A stretch of 64,000 nucleotides of DNA from contig NZ_CP157005.1 in NCBI RefSeq assembly GCF_039904985.1, positions 4,483,501-4,547,500 on the forward strand, in the 5' to 3' direction. This stretch comes from Methylomonas sp. AM2-LC (GTDB lineage: Bacteria; Pseudomonadota; Gammaproteobacteria; Methylococcales; Methylomonadaceae). This document shows, piece after piece, positions 17,850-27,017 of the stretch. Position 1 is the stretch's first letter, and the number at the start of each line of letters is the position of its first letter. Made by a program: the position numbers and the translations under genes. Below the pieces are notes generated by a model that had not been told where the DNA came from, ran no database searches, and was given only the letters and a program-made list of their open reading frames with translations.

Positions 17850-19808
17850 ATGTTTACTGAAGCCCAAGTAGAGACTAACAGCCAAAACTCAACTCAAAAC
17901 AATACCGCACAGAAGAATGCACTTAGCTCATTAAATGCGGCTATCGAACGCGCACAAGCAAAATTACTAAGCTTGCAAAACCCTGCGGGTTATTGGGTGT
18001 TCGAACTGGAAGCAGACTGCACGATTCCGGCAGAATACATCATGATGATGCATTATCTGGACGATATTAACGTAGAATTACAAGCTAAAATGGCTGTTTA
18101 TTTACGTAACCGCCAATCAGAAGATGGAAGTTACCCCTTATTTACTGGCGGACCCGGTGAAATAAGCTGCAGCGTTAAAGTATATTATGCTTTAAAGATG
18201 GCAGGCGATGACATAAATGCCCCGCACATGAGTAAACTTAGAAATTGGATACTCAGCCAGGGTGGTGCCGCGCGTGCAAATGTTTTTACTCGTATAGCAC
18301 TCGCCATTTTCGAACAGCTTCCTTGGCGAGGTGTTCCTTATATACCCGTAGAAATCATGCTGTTTCCTAGCTGGTTTCCATTCCATCTTGATAAAGTATC
18401 CTATTGGTCACGTACCGTTATGGTACCTTTATTTATTCTTTGCAGCCTGCAAGCCAAAGCCAAAAACCCACATAAAGTGAATGTGCTTGAGTTATTTGTT
18501 ATCCATCCTAACGAAGAGCAACATTACTTTCCTGAACGCACTTTACTTAACAAAATGTTTTTAGGCTTGGATAAGCTTGGACGTATTACCCAACCACTTA
18601 TTCCAAAACGCATGCATGACCTAGCCATTCAGAAAGCACTGGATTGGTTTACAGAAAGACTGAACGGTGAAGACGGGCTGGGGGCTATTTTTCCTGCCAT
18701 GATAAATGCCTATGAAGCATTATTGTTACTTGGATACCCCAAAGATCACCCCAATGTTGTTACAGCACGTAAAGCTATTGATAAACTATTGGTGATTAAC
18801 GAAACTGACGCTTATTGCCAACCTTGTCTTTCACCTGTTTGGGACACCGCATTAGCATCACTGGCTTTACAGGAAGCCGACAAAACTGCCAACCGGAGCA
18901 GCTTAACCAAAGCGCATAACTGGCTAAAAAGTGTACAGCTTTCCGATGAACCCGGCGACTGGCGTGTGCGTCGCCCACATTTAAACGGTGGTGGATGGGC
19001 ATTCCAATTTGCTAACCCACATTATCCTGATGTAGATGACACTGCTGTAGTCGGTTTTGCCATGGCGGATTCCAATTTGCCGGATCTTGACGAATCTATC
19101 CATAGAGCCACTCAATGGATAGCGGGAATGCAATCTGAAAATGGCGGCTTTGGCGCTTTTGATGTTGATAATACCTATTATTATCTGAATGAAATTCCTT
19201 TTGCTGATCACGGTGCGCTTCTTGATCCACCAACCGTTGATGTCAGCGCACGCTGCGCCATGCTCATGGCTAGAGTAGCCAAAGATCACCAAGAGTATCT
19301 ACCGGCATTAGACAAAGCCATTAATTACATTCGCCAAGATCAAGAAACAGATGGTTCCTGGTTTGGTCGTTGGGGCACCAATTACATTTATGGCACATGG
19401 TCCGTACTTATGAGTTTGGAACAAACCAATATCCCTAAATCGGACCCTATGTACACTAAAGCTGTAGCTTGGCTGAAAAGCGTACAACGTGAAGATGGTG
19501 GATGGGGTGAAGACAATCTGAGCTATCATGATGATAAGAAATATCGTGGTCAGTATCATTTTAGTACCGCATTCCAGACTGCCTGGGCAATTTTGGGTCT
19601 ATTGGCTGCCGGTGAAGTGAATAGTGCTGAAGTAAAAGCAGGGATTAATTTTATTTTACGCACTCAACAAGTCGATGGTGTTTGGGAAGATAAATGTTTT
19701 ACCGCTCCCGGATTTCCGAAAGTTTTTTATTTAAAATATCATGGCTATGATAAATTTTTCCCGCTTTGGGCACTAGCAAGATACCGTAACGAACTCATTA
19801 AGCAGTGA
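17850..19808 (+). CDS. shc: Squalene-hopene cyclase
   Basis: A 652-residue monotopic membrane triterpene cyclase that turns squalene into hopene and hopanol. The protonating DXDDTA motif is YPDVDDTAVVGF (about 393-404). Several QW repeats are visible, for example QNPAGYWVFELEAD, QSENGGFGAFDVD and QREDGGWGEDN. Length is normal for the family. It begins 9 bp after the squalene synthase and its stop overlaps the GTG start of hpnG (GTGA at 19805-19808), so the three genes form an operon. Confidence 0.97.
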   Translation: MFTEAQVETNSQNSTQNNTAQKNALSSLNAAIERAQAKLLSLQNPAGYWVFELEADCTIPAEYIMMMHYLDDINVELQAKMAVYLRNRQSEDGSYPLFTGGPGEISCSVKVYYALKMAGDDINAPHMSKLRNWILSQGGAARANVFTRIALAIFEQLPWRGVPYIPVEIMLFPSWFPFHLDKVSYWSRTVMVPLFILCSLQAKAKNPHKVNVLELFVIHPNEEQHYFPERTLLNKMFLGLDKLGRITQPLIPKRMHDLAIQKALDWFTERLNGEDGLGAIFPAMINAYEALLLLGYPKDHPNVVTARKAIDKLLVINETDAYCQPCLSPVWDTALASLALQEADKTANRSSLTKAHNWLKSVQLSDEPGDWRVRRPHLNGGGWAFQFANPHYPDVDDTAVVGFAMADSNLPDLDESIHRATQWIAGMQSENGGFGAFDVDNTYYYLNEIPFADHGALLDPPTVDVSARCAMLMARVAKDHQEYLPALDKAINYIRQDQETDGSWFGRWGTNYIYGTWSVLMSLEQTNIPKSDPMYTKAVAWLKSVQREDGGWGEDNLSYHDDKKYRGQYHFSTAFQTAWAILGLLAAGEVNSAEVKAGINFILRTQQVDGVWEDKCFTAPGFPKVFYLKYHGYDKFFPLWALARYRNELIKQ

Positions 19809-20560
19809 ATATAAACCAAAACGCCCAAACACGCTGGATAGTTGGGATAGTAGTCGCATTGCCTGAAGAATTGGCCACTCTGACCAAGATTAAATTGCTG
19901 CGGGGTGGATATACAGCCCTCAACGACAACATTCTTGTTGCTTATGCTGGGACTGGAGCCACTAATGCGGAAAGTGCGGCGAATTTATTAGTCAGCAAAG
20001 GAGCCAAAGCGCTGATTAGCTGGGGATGTGCCGCTGGATTATCAGATGAGTTAAAACCGGGTGATTTGTTTATTCCCAAACAAGTGCTTTCTGAGCAAAA
20101 ACAGATTTTAGATGCTGACAAAGAATGGCTACAACATCTGCAAATATTATTAACAAATAGGATGAGATTGATAACAGATTTATTAGTTGAAAGCAGTGTT
20201 ATCGTCGGCTCTAGCATGAAAAAAAAGCGCATTCATCAGGAAACTCGCGCCCTTGCTTTGGATATGGAAACGGTCGCGGTATTTAAGACAGCGAATCGGA
20301 GCAACATACCCTGTTTAGCGATACGCGCCATCGCTGACCCTGTCGATATGAATTTGCCACTTGCTGTTGTGAACTCTTTAAATACGGAAGGCCATGTAGA
20401 AATTGATAAATTATTGCGATATATATTAAGGCATCCGAGTGAAATTCCTGGCTTAATCAAACTAGGTTTACACTTTAACGCGGCCGCAAAAACACTTAAA
20501 ATTATTGCTCATCAACTTAACGATATTATTAATTTCAAAAAACAGGTTGGCATACAATAA
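19805..20560 (+). CDS. hpnG: Hopanoid phosphorylase HpnG (adenosylhopane nucleosidase-like)
   Basis: A 251-residue protein of the purine nucleoside phosphorylase/MTA nucleosidase fold. Features are VGIVVALPEELATL at the start, the glycine motif AYAGTGATNAESAA (about 41-54), WGCAAGLS, and the substrate acid in ALDMETVAVFK (about 155). HpnG removes adenine from adenosylhopane to leave phosphoribosylhopane, following HpnH. The gene is translationally coupled to shc. The C-terminal helical tail (HPSEIPGLIKLGLHFNAAAK) is typical of the hopanoid subfamily and separates it from housekeeping nucleosidases. Confidence 0.9.
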   Translation: MNINQNAQTRWIVGIVVALPEELATLTKIKLLRGGYTALNDNILVAYAGTGATNAESAANLLVSKGAKALISWGCAAGLSDELKPGDLFIPKQVLSEQKQILDADKEWLQHLQILLTNRMRLITDLLVESSVIVGSSMKKKRIHQETRALALDMETVAVFKTANRSNIPCLAIRAIADPVDMNLPLAVVNSLNTEGHVEIDKLLRYILRHPSEIPGLIKLGLHFNAAAKTLKIIAHQLNDIINFKKQVGIQ

Positions 20561-20952
20561 TTAAAAACACTAATTAATGTAATAAATTGTTTTTTAAATA
20601 GTTAAATGTTAATACTGTTACTAACCATCAAACGACAGCATCAACAGAATTTGACATTTTATAGTTAAACTTTTATTAAAAAGCCTTTATTTGCTCTATT
20701 GATTGCTTAAAATATTATGCATGGCATCCTGACGGTAGTTAAAAAACGAGTATCCACTGCTAATCAGAGTTTGAATGGCAGTATTAGACTGTTAAAAACC
20801 TGTTAGATATATATTTTATATAGTCAAAAAACATTAATCCGTTTTGAAATATAGCCAATTTTATAGCAATTTTTTATTGACGTTAATCAACACAATTCTG
20901 GAGATTTTCCAGATTAATTTCGTCAATAAGCAAATCACACACGAGGTGTTAT
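20561..20952 (+). promoter_or_regulatory. Long leader and promoter region of hpnO
   Basis: A 392-bp AT-rich gap without a gene. A good sigma-70-like promoter is visible: TTGACA (20651-20656), a 17-bp spacer, TATTAA (20674-20679). If used, it gives a leader of about 265 nt. A compound inverted repeat (20874-20929) ends 23 nt before the hpnO ATG, just ahead of the GAGGTG ribosome-binding site. Confidence 0.55.
20874..20929 (+). promoter_or_regulatory. Compound inverted repeat in the hpnO leader
   Basis: Outer arms TTATTGACG (20874-20882) and CGTCAATAA (20921-20929) pair exactly. Adjacent TTAATC (20883-20888) and GATTAA (20912-20917) can also pair with a small bulge, and an inner CTGGA/TCCAG pair lies in the loop. 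As RNA this makes a long hairpin upstream of the ribosome-binding site; as DNA it could be an operator. Confidence 0.5.
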
Positions 20953-22338
20953 ATGTCTTTTAGCATTGCCGAACTTTTTTCACAAAATTTCGACAGAAAA
21001 TTTGACTTACATGAGCAATATCTAAATCATCAAATGGTACGGGTATTACGCACTATAGGTTTCGACAGAAATTACAAAAAAGCTATCGGTCAATATCTTT
21101 ACGATCAAGATAACAATGAATATCTGGATTTATTGAGTGGTTTTGGCGTGTTTGCAATTGGGCGTAATCATCCAACGGTTATCAGTGCGCTTCAGGAAAC
21201 CTTGACACTGGAATTGCCAAACTTAGTACAAATGGATGTTTCATTACTGAGCGGCTTGTTAGCAAAGGAAATACTTGCGACAACTCCAGAAAATTTAGAC
21301 AAAATGTTTTTTTGTAACTCGGGTACAGAAGCAGTTGAAGCGGCTATTAAATTTGCTCGTTATACCACCAAACGTTCCGGAATTGTCTACTGTGATCATG
21401 GCTTTCATGGCCTGACTATGGGCTCACTCTCAATGAATGGAGAAGAGATTTTTCGTGAAGGGTTTGGACCTTTATTGCCTGACTGCATTTCAATTCCTTT
21501 CAATGATTTATCTGCGTTGGAACAAGCCTTAAGCAGCAAACAAATTGCAGCGTTCATTGTCGAACCTATACAAGGAAAGGGCGTTAACTTACCTGACGAT
21601 GATTATCTTAGCGGAGTTGAAAGTTTATGTCGTAAATACGGCACTTTATTTGTTGCTGATGAAATTCAGTGCGGAATTGGTCGTACAGGCAAATTTTGGG
21701 CAATTGATCATTGGAATGTAAAACCTGACATGATTTTAATGGCTAAGGCACTTTCGGGAGGATTTATTCCTGTTGGAGGCGTTGCTATGACGACCAAAAT
21801 CATGGAAAGCGTTTTCAATCGAATGGATAGAGCTGTCGTACACGGTTCCACTTTTTCCAAAAACAATATGGCTATGGCCGCAGGTCTAGCAACGCTGGAA
21901 GTCCTACGCAATGAAAATCTAATTGAGAATAGTGCCAAAATTGGTACAGATATTATCTCTACTTTAAATAATAGTGCGAATCAATATGAGTTTCTAAAAG
22001 AAGCACGAGGCAAAGGCTTAATGATTGCGATTGAGTTTCAATCGCCAAAAAGTTTATCGCTTAAAGCTGCTTGGGCAATGCTGGAAGCCGCTAACAAAGG
22101 CCTTTTTTGCCAAATGATTACAATTCCATTATTTAAAGAACACCGCATCCTTAGTCAAGTTGCCGGACATGGCATGAATGTCGTGAAACTTTTACCGCCT
22201 CTGAACCTGACCGAAAAAGATCGTAACTGGATAATTAACTCGTTAGATAAAACCATTGCGGATACCCACCAAGTGACTGGGTCAATCTGGACGCTGGGTA
22301 AAAATCTGGCTGGACATGCACTTAAAAATAGAAAATGA
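20953..22338 (+). CDS. hpnO: Hopanoid aminotransferase HpnO (aminobacteriohopanetriol)
   Basis: A 461-residue class III PLP-dependent aminotransferase. The cofactor pocket shows CNSGTEAVEAAIK (phosphate binding, about 120-132), DEIQCGIGRTG (about 237-247), the Schiff-base Lys265 in MAKALSGG, and the later HGSTFSKN. An HpnO in this setting converts ribosylhopane to aminobacteriohopanetriol, the precursor of the amino-hopanoids common in methanotrophs. Acetylornithine and GABA transaminases share the fold, but the neighbourhood and the N-terminal extension (LFSQNFDRKFDLHEQYLNH) favour HpnO. Its stop overlaps the copC start by 4 nt. Confidence 0.9.
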   Translation: MSFSIAELFSQNFDRKFDLHEQYLNHQMVRVLRTIGFDRNYKKAIGQYLYDQDNNEYLDLLSGFGVFAIGRNHPTVISALQETLTLELPNLVQMDVSLLSGLLAKEILATTPENLDKMFFCNSGTEAVEAAIKFARYTTKRSGIVYCDHGFHGLTMGSLSMNGEEIFREGFGPLLPDCISIPFNDLSALEQALSSKQIAAFIVEPIQGKGVNLPDDDYLSGVESLCRKYGTLFVADEIQCGIGRTGKFWAIDHWNVKPDMILMAKALSGGFIPVGGVAMTTKIMESVFNRMDRAVVHGSTFSKNNMAMAAGLATLEVLRNENLIENSAKIGTDIISTLNNSANQYEFLKEARGKGLMIAIEFQSPKSLSLKAAWAMLEAANKGLFCQMITIPLFKEHRILSQVAGHGMNVVKLLPPLNLTEKDRNWIINSLDKTIADTHQVTGSIWTLGKNLAGHALKNRK

Positions 22339-22709
22339 TTCCTAAAATGAGCTACTTAAAATTTATTTTTTTTATACTGTTTCTATTGGCTAGCTTCTCA
22401 ACCCATAGTCATGCAGTGGTCACACACAATTCGCTAAAACTGAAACCAGTACCACTCAATCTAGCCAGCCAAGTCGAATTATCTTTTAATTCGAAAGTTG
22501 AACTGGATTTATCAGAAGTTTTTCTGGTCAGAAGTGGCGATAAAATGGAAGTGATTACTGCAACACCAGGAACCAAACCAGGACAAGTTATTTTATCTCT
22601 GCCCGCTTTACCTGAGGGCGAATACGCGATCAAACTGAAAATATTTGCGGCTGATGGTCATCTCAGCGAAGACCTGTTGCGTTTCTTTGTCCGCAAAACA
22701 GGTCAGTGA
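22335..22709 (+). CDS. copC: CopC-domain periplasmic copper-binding protein
   Basis: A 124-residue protein with a signal peptide (about residues 1-26, ending FSTHSHA) and a CopC beta-sandwich. The C-terminal AADGHLSEDLLRFFV contains the Asp-x-His pair that is part of the Cu(II) site in CopC. A His in VVTHNSL near the mature N-terminus could supply another ligand, though it is not the very first residue. Start is ATG at 22335 (overlapping hpnO) or ATG at 22347. Its stop overlaps copD (GTGA). CopC delivers or buffers copper in the periplasm, usually together with CopD. Confidence 0.85.
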   Translation: MIPKMSYLKFIFFILFLLASFSTHSHAVVTHNSLKLKPVPLNLASQVELSFNSKVELDLSEVFLVRSGDKMEVITATPGTKPGQVILSLPALPEGEYAIKLKIFAADGHLSEDLLRFFVRKTGQ

Positions 22710-24343
22710 ATTTTATGGAAGGTATAGCTAATTATCTGGATTCACTGATTGGTGGAATAGACCTGACTTTTTACTCTATTGTCGTGGGCGGTTTAATATG
22801 GGGTTTATTGGTATTGCGGCCTTGGCAAGACGGTACGCATTACAATAATACCTTGCTTAATAACACAGTCAACCTGATTCATTTTGGCAGTAAAGCGCTT
22901 ACCATTACTCAGATTACGCAAATAGGCTTAAAAATATGGTTAATGGTAGCCACTTTGGGTAAATCTCCTTTCCCTGCTTTCTTTAATACCGTTCAGTTCC
23001 AAGCAGGTTTGCTCAGAGCGAGTCTTGCATTTGTATTGGCCGTATTTATTAGACAGTTCTTGAAAAGCAATACGCGTTCAAAACTTTATTGGCAGATATC
23101 CACACTCATTATATTACCCTTAGTTATTTCTGGCGGTTGGTTAGTACATGGTGCCAGTCGTTTAGAGGATAGGGAATTTTTGATGACGCTTACTGTTACT
23201 CATCAAATAGCCGCAGCAATTTGGGTGGGTGGAATTTTTCAATTATTATCAATTTGGCGTCTGAAAAAACATAATTCTATCGCAATTGAGCTGTGGCCTT
23301 TGTTGCTAAAACGCTTTTCGCTGTTAGGTATCGCCGCCGTTTTAATACTTCTGGCAACTGGAACGCCGCTAGCTTGGTATAACATTGCAAGCTTTAAAGG
23401 ATTAGTGGGTGCAGGTTATGGCAATCTGTTAATGGTTAAAGTGATTATGATGTGCCTGGCTCTGGGGTTTGCCTATTTAAATAGACAGGCTGTCAACTCG
23501 TATTTTGAAAATCGTAGCCTTTATGTACTGACTACCCGAGTTCCGTATTATATTGAAGTTGAAACATTAATCTTACTGACCATATTATTTACAGCAGCCA
23601 GTTTGGCTTCTCAACCACCTGCAGTTGACATACCACATTTAACAGCAAGCTTTGAAGAAGTACTCAATATGTTTGCTCCACGTATGCCTCGCTGGGAATC
23701 TCCAACACATGAAGCATTGATTGCTGGAGAAGCCGGTCGAGTGGCTATTGTTGGACAAATACCATCAGAAGCAGCCACAGCGTGGTCAGATTATAATCAT
23801 AACATTGCCGGTATTTTTTTAACCACCATGAGTTTTTTTGCCATGCTGTCTTATTTCCCTCGTTTCAGTTGGGCTAAATACTGGCCCATTGGCTTTATGG
23901 CCTTGGGAATATTTCTGTTCTTTAGAAGCGATGCAGAGAGTTGGCCGCTTGGACCACTAGGCTTTTGGGAAAGCACTTTCAACAATGGTGAAATTCTACA
24001 ACACCGTATTGCTACATTTTTAGTTTTTGGTTTAGGTCTACTGGAAGTTCGTGCTCGAATTAATGGACATAATCAGGCTTTACCTTATGCTTTCCCAATA
24101 TTAGCCGCATTTGGTGGCATGATGTTATTGGCTCATTCTCATGTAGGTTTTGAACCCAAGTCTGCCTTTCTTATTCAAGTTGGTCACACCATGATGGGTG
24201 TATTTTCTTTAATTTTGGCCTGCGGACGCTGGCTAGAACTTAAGCTCGACTCACCCGGCAAAAACGTTGCCGGTTTTATTTCAGTGTTCGCCTTGTTTCA
24301 AATAGGCGTCATCCTGATGTTCTATCGCGAACCCCTGTACTGA
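22706..24343 (+). CDS. copD: CopD-family multi-pass membrane protein (copper transport)
   Basis: A 545-residue membrane protein with about a dozen hydrophobic segments. The first half (to about 310) is the CopD domain, with the conserved [18 protein letters not shown] near residues 168-184. The second half has further helices with [15 protein letters not shown] and HSHVGFEP. The start is GTG at 22706 (overlapping copC) or ATG at 22715. CopD proteins are proposed to move copper across the inner membrane with CopC. It lies between hpnO and dxs, 4 bp before the latter, a placement that ties copper handling to isoprenoid genes at least transcriptionally. Confidence 0.85.
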   Translation: MNFMEGIANYLDSLIGGIDLTFYSIVVGGLIWGLLVLRPWQDGTHYNNTLLNNTVNLIHFGSKALTITQITQIGLKIWLMVATLGKSPFPAFFNTVQFQAGLLRASLAFVLAVFIRQFLKSNTRSKLYWQISTLIILPLVISGGWLVHGASRLEDREFLMTLTVTHQIAAAIWVGGIFQLLSIWRLKKHNSIAIELWPLLLKRFSLLGIAAVLILLATGTPLAWYNIASFKGLVGAGYGNLLMVKVIMMCLALGFAYLNRQAVNSYFENRSLYVLTTRVPYYIEVETLILLTILFTAASLASQPPAVDIPHLTASFEEVLNMFAPRMPRWESPTHEALIAGEAGRVAIVGQIPSEAATAWSDYNHNIAGIFLTTMSFFAMLSYFPRFSWAKYWPIGFMALGIFLFFRSDAESWPLGPLGFWESTFNNGEILQHRIATFLVFGLGLLEVRARINGHNQALPYAFPILAAFGGMMLLAHSHVGFEPKSAFLIQVGHTMMGVFSLILACGRWLELKLDSPGKNVAGFISVFALFQIGVILMFYREPLY

Positions 24344-24347
24344 TTTT

Positions 24348-26210
24348 ATGAAAAAGACACAAGATTACCCATTACTGAAAGACATTCGTAGCCCGGCTGA
24401 TGTTCGTGCGCTCGGCAAAGATAAGCTTAAAGATTTATCCGATGAACTGCGCTCTTTCCTAACGCACACCGTCAGCATATCAGGCGGACATTTTTCTGCT
24501 GGCTTGGGTACAGTGGAATTAACAGTGGCATTACACTATGTGTTTGACACGCCAAATGATCAATTAGTATGGGATGTTGGTCACCAGGCATATCCGCATA
24601 AAATTTTGACTGGGCGTAAAGAACGCATGCATACAATCCGTACGTTTGGCGGTGTATCGGCGTTTCCTTGTCGAGCTGAAAGCGAATATGATGCGTTTGG
24701 AGTTGGACATTCCAGTACTTCAATCAGCGCAGCACTGGGCATGGCTATTGCGTCGCAGTTACGCGGTGAAGATAAAAAAATGGTCGCTATTATCGGTGAT
24801 GGCAGTATTACAGGCGGCATGGCTTTTGAAGCCATGAATCACGCTGGTGATGTTAACGCCAATCTTTTGGTAATATTGAATGATAATGATATGTCGATTT
24901 CGCCGCCCGTGGGTGCAATGAATAACTATTTGACTAAAATATTGTCAAGTAAACTCTATTCCTCGGTACGGGAAGAAAGTAAAAAAGCGCTCAGCAGCAT
25001 GCCTAGTGTTTGGGAATTGGCACGCAAAACCGAGGAACATGTTAAGGGTATGATTGTACCCGGTACTTTATTTGAGGAATTAGGCTTCAATTATTTTGGC
25101 CCTATTGATGGTCACGATGTAGACAGGCTAGTGGCAACATTGGAAAATCTAAAGGATCTTTCTGGTCCTGTATTTTTACATGTAGTCACTAAAAAAGGTA
25201 AAGGCTACGCTCCGGCCGAAAAAGATCCATTAGCTTATCACGGTGTTCCAGCCTTTGACCCCAGTCTAGATTGCCTTCCCAAAGCTGCCGCCTCCAAACA
25301 TCCTAGTTATACTGAGGTATTTGGTACCTGGCTCTGCGATATGGCGGAAAAGGATGAACGTTTACTCGGTATCACACCGGCTATGCGTGAAGGTTCTGGT
25401 CTTGTTGAGTTTTCACAACGTTTTCCAACACGATATTTTGATGTGGCAATTGCGGAACAACATGCGGTAACTTTGGCAGCGGGTCAAGCTTGCCAGGGCG
25501 CTAAACCGGTAGTAGCCATCTATTCAACATTTTTACAACGCGCTTATGATCAATTGATTCATGATGTGGCTTTACAAAATCTTGATGTCTTGTTTGCTCT
25601 GGATAGAGCGGGCTTAGTCGGCCCCGATGGTCCAACACATGCCGGCAGTTTTGATTATAGCTATATGCGCTGTATTCCAAACATGTTAATTATGGCACCC
25701 GCTGACGAGAATGAATGCCGACAAATGCTGACTACCGGTTTTAATTATGCGGGTCCAGCCTCGGTGCGTTACCCTAGAGGGAAAGGCCCCGGCGCTAACG
25801 TTAGCAAAGAATTGACTGCTTTGCCTATAGGCAAAGCAGAAATCAAACATGCTGGTGGACGGATTGCTATTCTGGCATGGGGTTCTATGGTAACACCAGC
25901 GTTGGATGTAGGTAAAAAACTAGGAGCCACGGTTGTCAATATGCGCTTTATTAAACCACTGGATGAGGCGTTGATTTTGGATATGGCAAAAAGCCATGAC
26001 GTACTGGTTACGGTTGAAGAAAACGTTATTGCAGGTGGAGCAGGAAGCGCTGTAAACGAATTCTTGCAAGAACAGGCAATTCTAATGCCAGTTTTGAACA
26101 TTGGTTTACCAAAGCACTTTGTAGAACAAGGTAGTCGCGAAGAGCTATTGGCTTTATGTGGACTGGATGCTAACGGTATTTTGGCTAAAATTGAGAAAGT
26201 TTGTGCCTAA
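24348..26210 (+). CDS. dxs: 1-deoxy-D-xylulose-5-phosphate synthase
   Basis: A 620-residue thiamine diphosphate enzyme that condenses pyruvate and glyceraldehyde 3-phosphate, the entry step of the MEP isoprenoid pathway. The cofactor motif is [18 protein letters not shown] (about 147-164) with [12 protein letters not shown] after it. The pyrimidine-domain Glu lies in [12 protein letters not shown] (about 365), and [15 protein letters not shown] is exact for Dxs. It starts 4 bp after copD and is probably the last gene of the hpnO-copC-copD-dxs transcript. It feeds IspA and hence squalene. Confidence 0.97.
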   Translation: MKKTQDYPLLKDIRSPADVRALGKDKLKDLSDELRSFLTHTVSISGGHFSAGLGTVELTVALHYVFDTPNDQLVWDVGHQAYPHKILTGRKERMHTIRTFGGVSAFPCRAESEYDAFGVGHSSTSISAALGMAIASQLRGEDKKMVAIIGDGSITGGMAFEAMNHAGDVNANLLVILNDNDMSISPPVGAMNNYLTKILSSKLYSSVREESKKALSSMPSVWELARKTEEHVKGMIVPGTLFEELGFNYFGPIDGHDVDRLVATLENLKDLSGPVFLHVVTKKGKGYAPAEKDPLAYHGVPAFDPSLDCLPKAAASKHPSYTEVFGTWLCDMAEKDERLLGITPAMREGSGLVEFSQRFPTRYFDVAIAEQHAVTLAAGQACQGAKPVVAIYSTFLQRAYDQLIHDVALQNLDVLFALDRAGLVGPDGPTHAGSFDYSYMRCIPNMLIMAPADENECRQMLTTGFNYAGPASVRYPRGKGPGANVSKELTALPIGKAEIKHAGGRIAILAWGSMVTPALDVGKKLGATVVNMRFIKPLDEALILDMAKSHDVLVTVEENVIAGGAGSAVNEFLQEQAILMPVLNIGLPKHFVEQGSREELLALCGLDANGILAKIEKVCA

Positions 26211-26237
26211 ATTTTATAGCTTTATGTAAATGTAGAC

Positions 26238-26312
26238 TTGGATTTTGGGGTCAGCAGGTTAGCAGAAATATTGACTATATTTTCTGCTGCATACGCTGAA
26301 GCCAAAATCCAA
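26238..26312. repeat. Long imperfect inverted repeat after dxs
   Basis: The left arm (26238 to about 26271) and right arm (about 26277-26312) pair over TTGGATTTTGG/CCAAAATCCAA, TCAGC/GCTGA and AGCAGAAATAT/ATATTTTCTGCT, leaving only short mismatches and a 5-nt loop. It lies 27 nt after dxs. It could end the dxs transcript, but no T-run follows; a small hairpin-type mobile repeat is an alternative. Confidence 0.6.
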
Positions 26313-26386
26313 ATTTGATGTATTAAATTTTAGCCACTATCAACGTATAGTTTTTAGTGCCGGGAACCACTAACAAATTGTAAGTG

Positions 26387-26425
26387 CATCCTTGTTGCTG
26401 TAGCACGACCTTATCTTCAAGGATG
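26387..26425. repeat. Hairpin upstream of the DEDDh exonuclease gene
   Basis: CATCCTTG (26387-26394) and CAAGGATG (26418-26425) pair exactly around a 23-nt loop, about 45 nt upstream of the next start codon. It might shape the 5' untranslated region; no function is evident. Confidence 0.35.
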
Positions 26426-26468
26426 TGTTCTATGTGGAATCGCAATTAACCCCCTAGAAACGATACCG

Positions 26469-26987
26469 ATGCAATCAAAAAATTACCGACCGAATGTCAT
26501 CGATTTTGAAGCTTCTGGATTTGGCAACCACAGTTACCCTATTGAAGTGGGTGTAATACTGAGCAATGGTCTTAAGTATTGTTCTTTAATTAACCCAGCC
26601 CCTGAATGGCAGCACTGGGATGAAAAAGCAGAAGTCATTCACGGCATCAGTCGAGATAAACTATTAGAATATGGCAAACCAATCACGACAGTTGCCGAAG
26701 AACTTAATCAGTTTCTAAAAGATCAAACGGTATACAGTGATTGTTGGGTGGTCGATAAACCCTGGATGCTGGAATTATTTTATCAATCCGGCTTCTCTCC
26801 AAAATTTAGTATTAGCGCATTGGAAATGATACTCAATGAGTCACAGATGTCAATCTGGTCAAACATAAAACAAGAAGTGATTAAAGATCTTGCTCTTACC
26901 AGGCATCGAGCCAGTGTTGATGCTTTAATCATTCAGGAGACTTTTGCGAGAACCCGATTGATGTGTTTACCAATAAACAGTATTTAA
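26469..26987 (+). CDS. DEDDh-type 3'-5' exonuclease-like protein
   Basis: A 172-residue protein with an RNase H-like exonuclease fold reduced to one domain. The first catalytic pair is in VIDFEASGFG (Asp12, Glu14). An Asp follows in YSDCWVVDKPW (about 95-103), and the last His and Asp are in ALTRHRASVDAL (about 141-152), which satisfies DEDDh. HGISRDKLLEYG resembles the loop of the DnaQ/ExoX/RNase T group. Substrate is unknown; the small size suggests trimming of RNA or short DNA. It stands alone between dxs and the convergent M20 hydrolase. Confidence 0.72.
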   Translation: MQSKNYRPNVIDFEASGFGNHSYPIEVGVILSNGLKYCSLINPAPEWQHWDEKAEVIHGISRDKLLEYGKPITTVAEELNQFLKDQTVYSDCWVVDKPWMLELFYQSGFSPKFSISALEMILNESQMSIWSNIKQEVIKDLALTRHRASVDALIIQETFARTRLMCLPINSI

Positions 26988-27017
26988 ATAAAATATCATA
27001 AATACCTTGATGACTTT

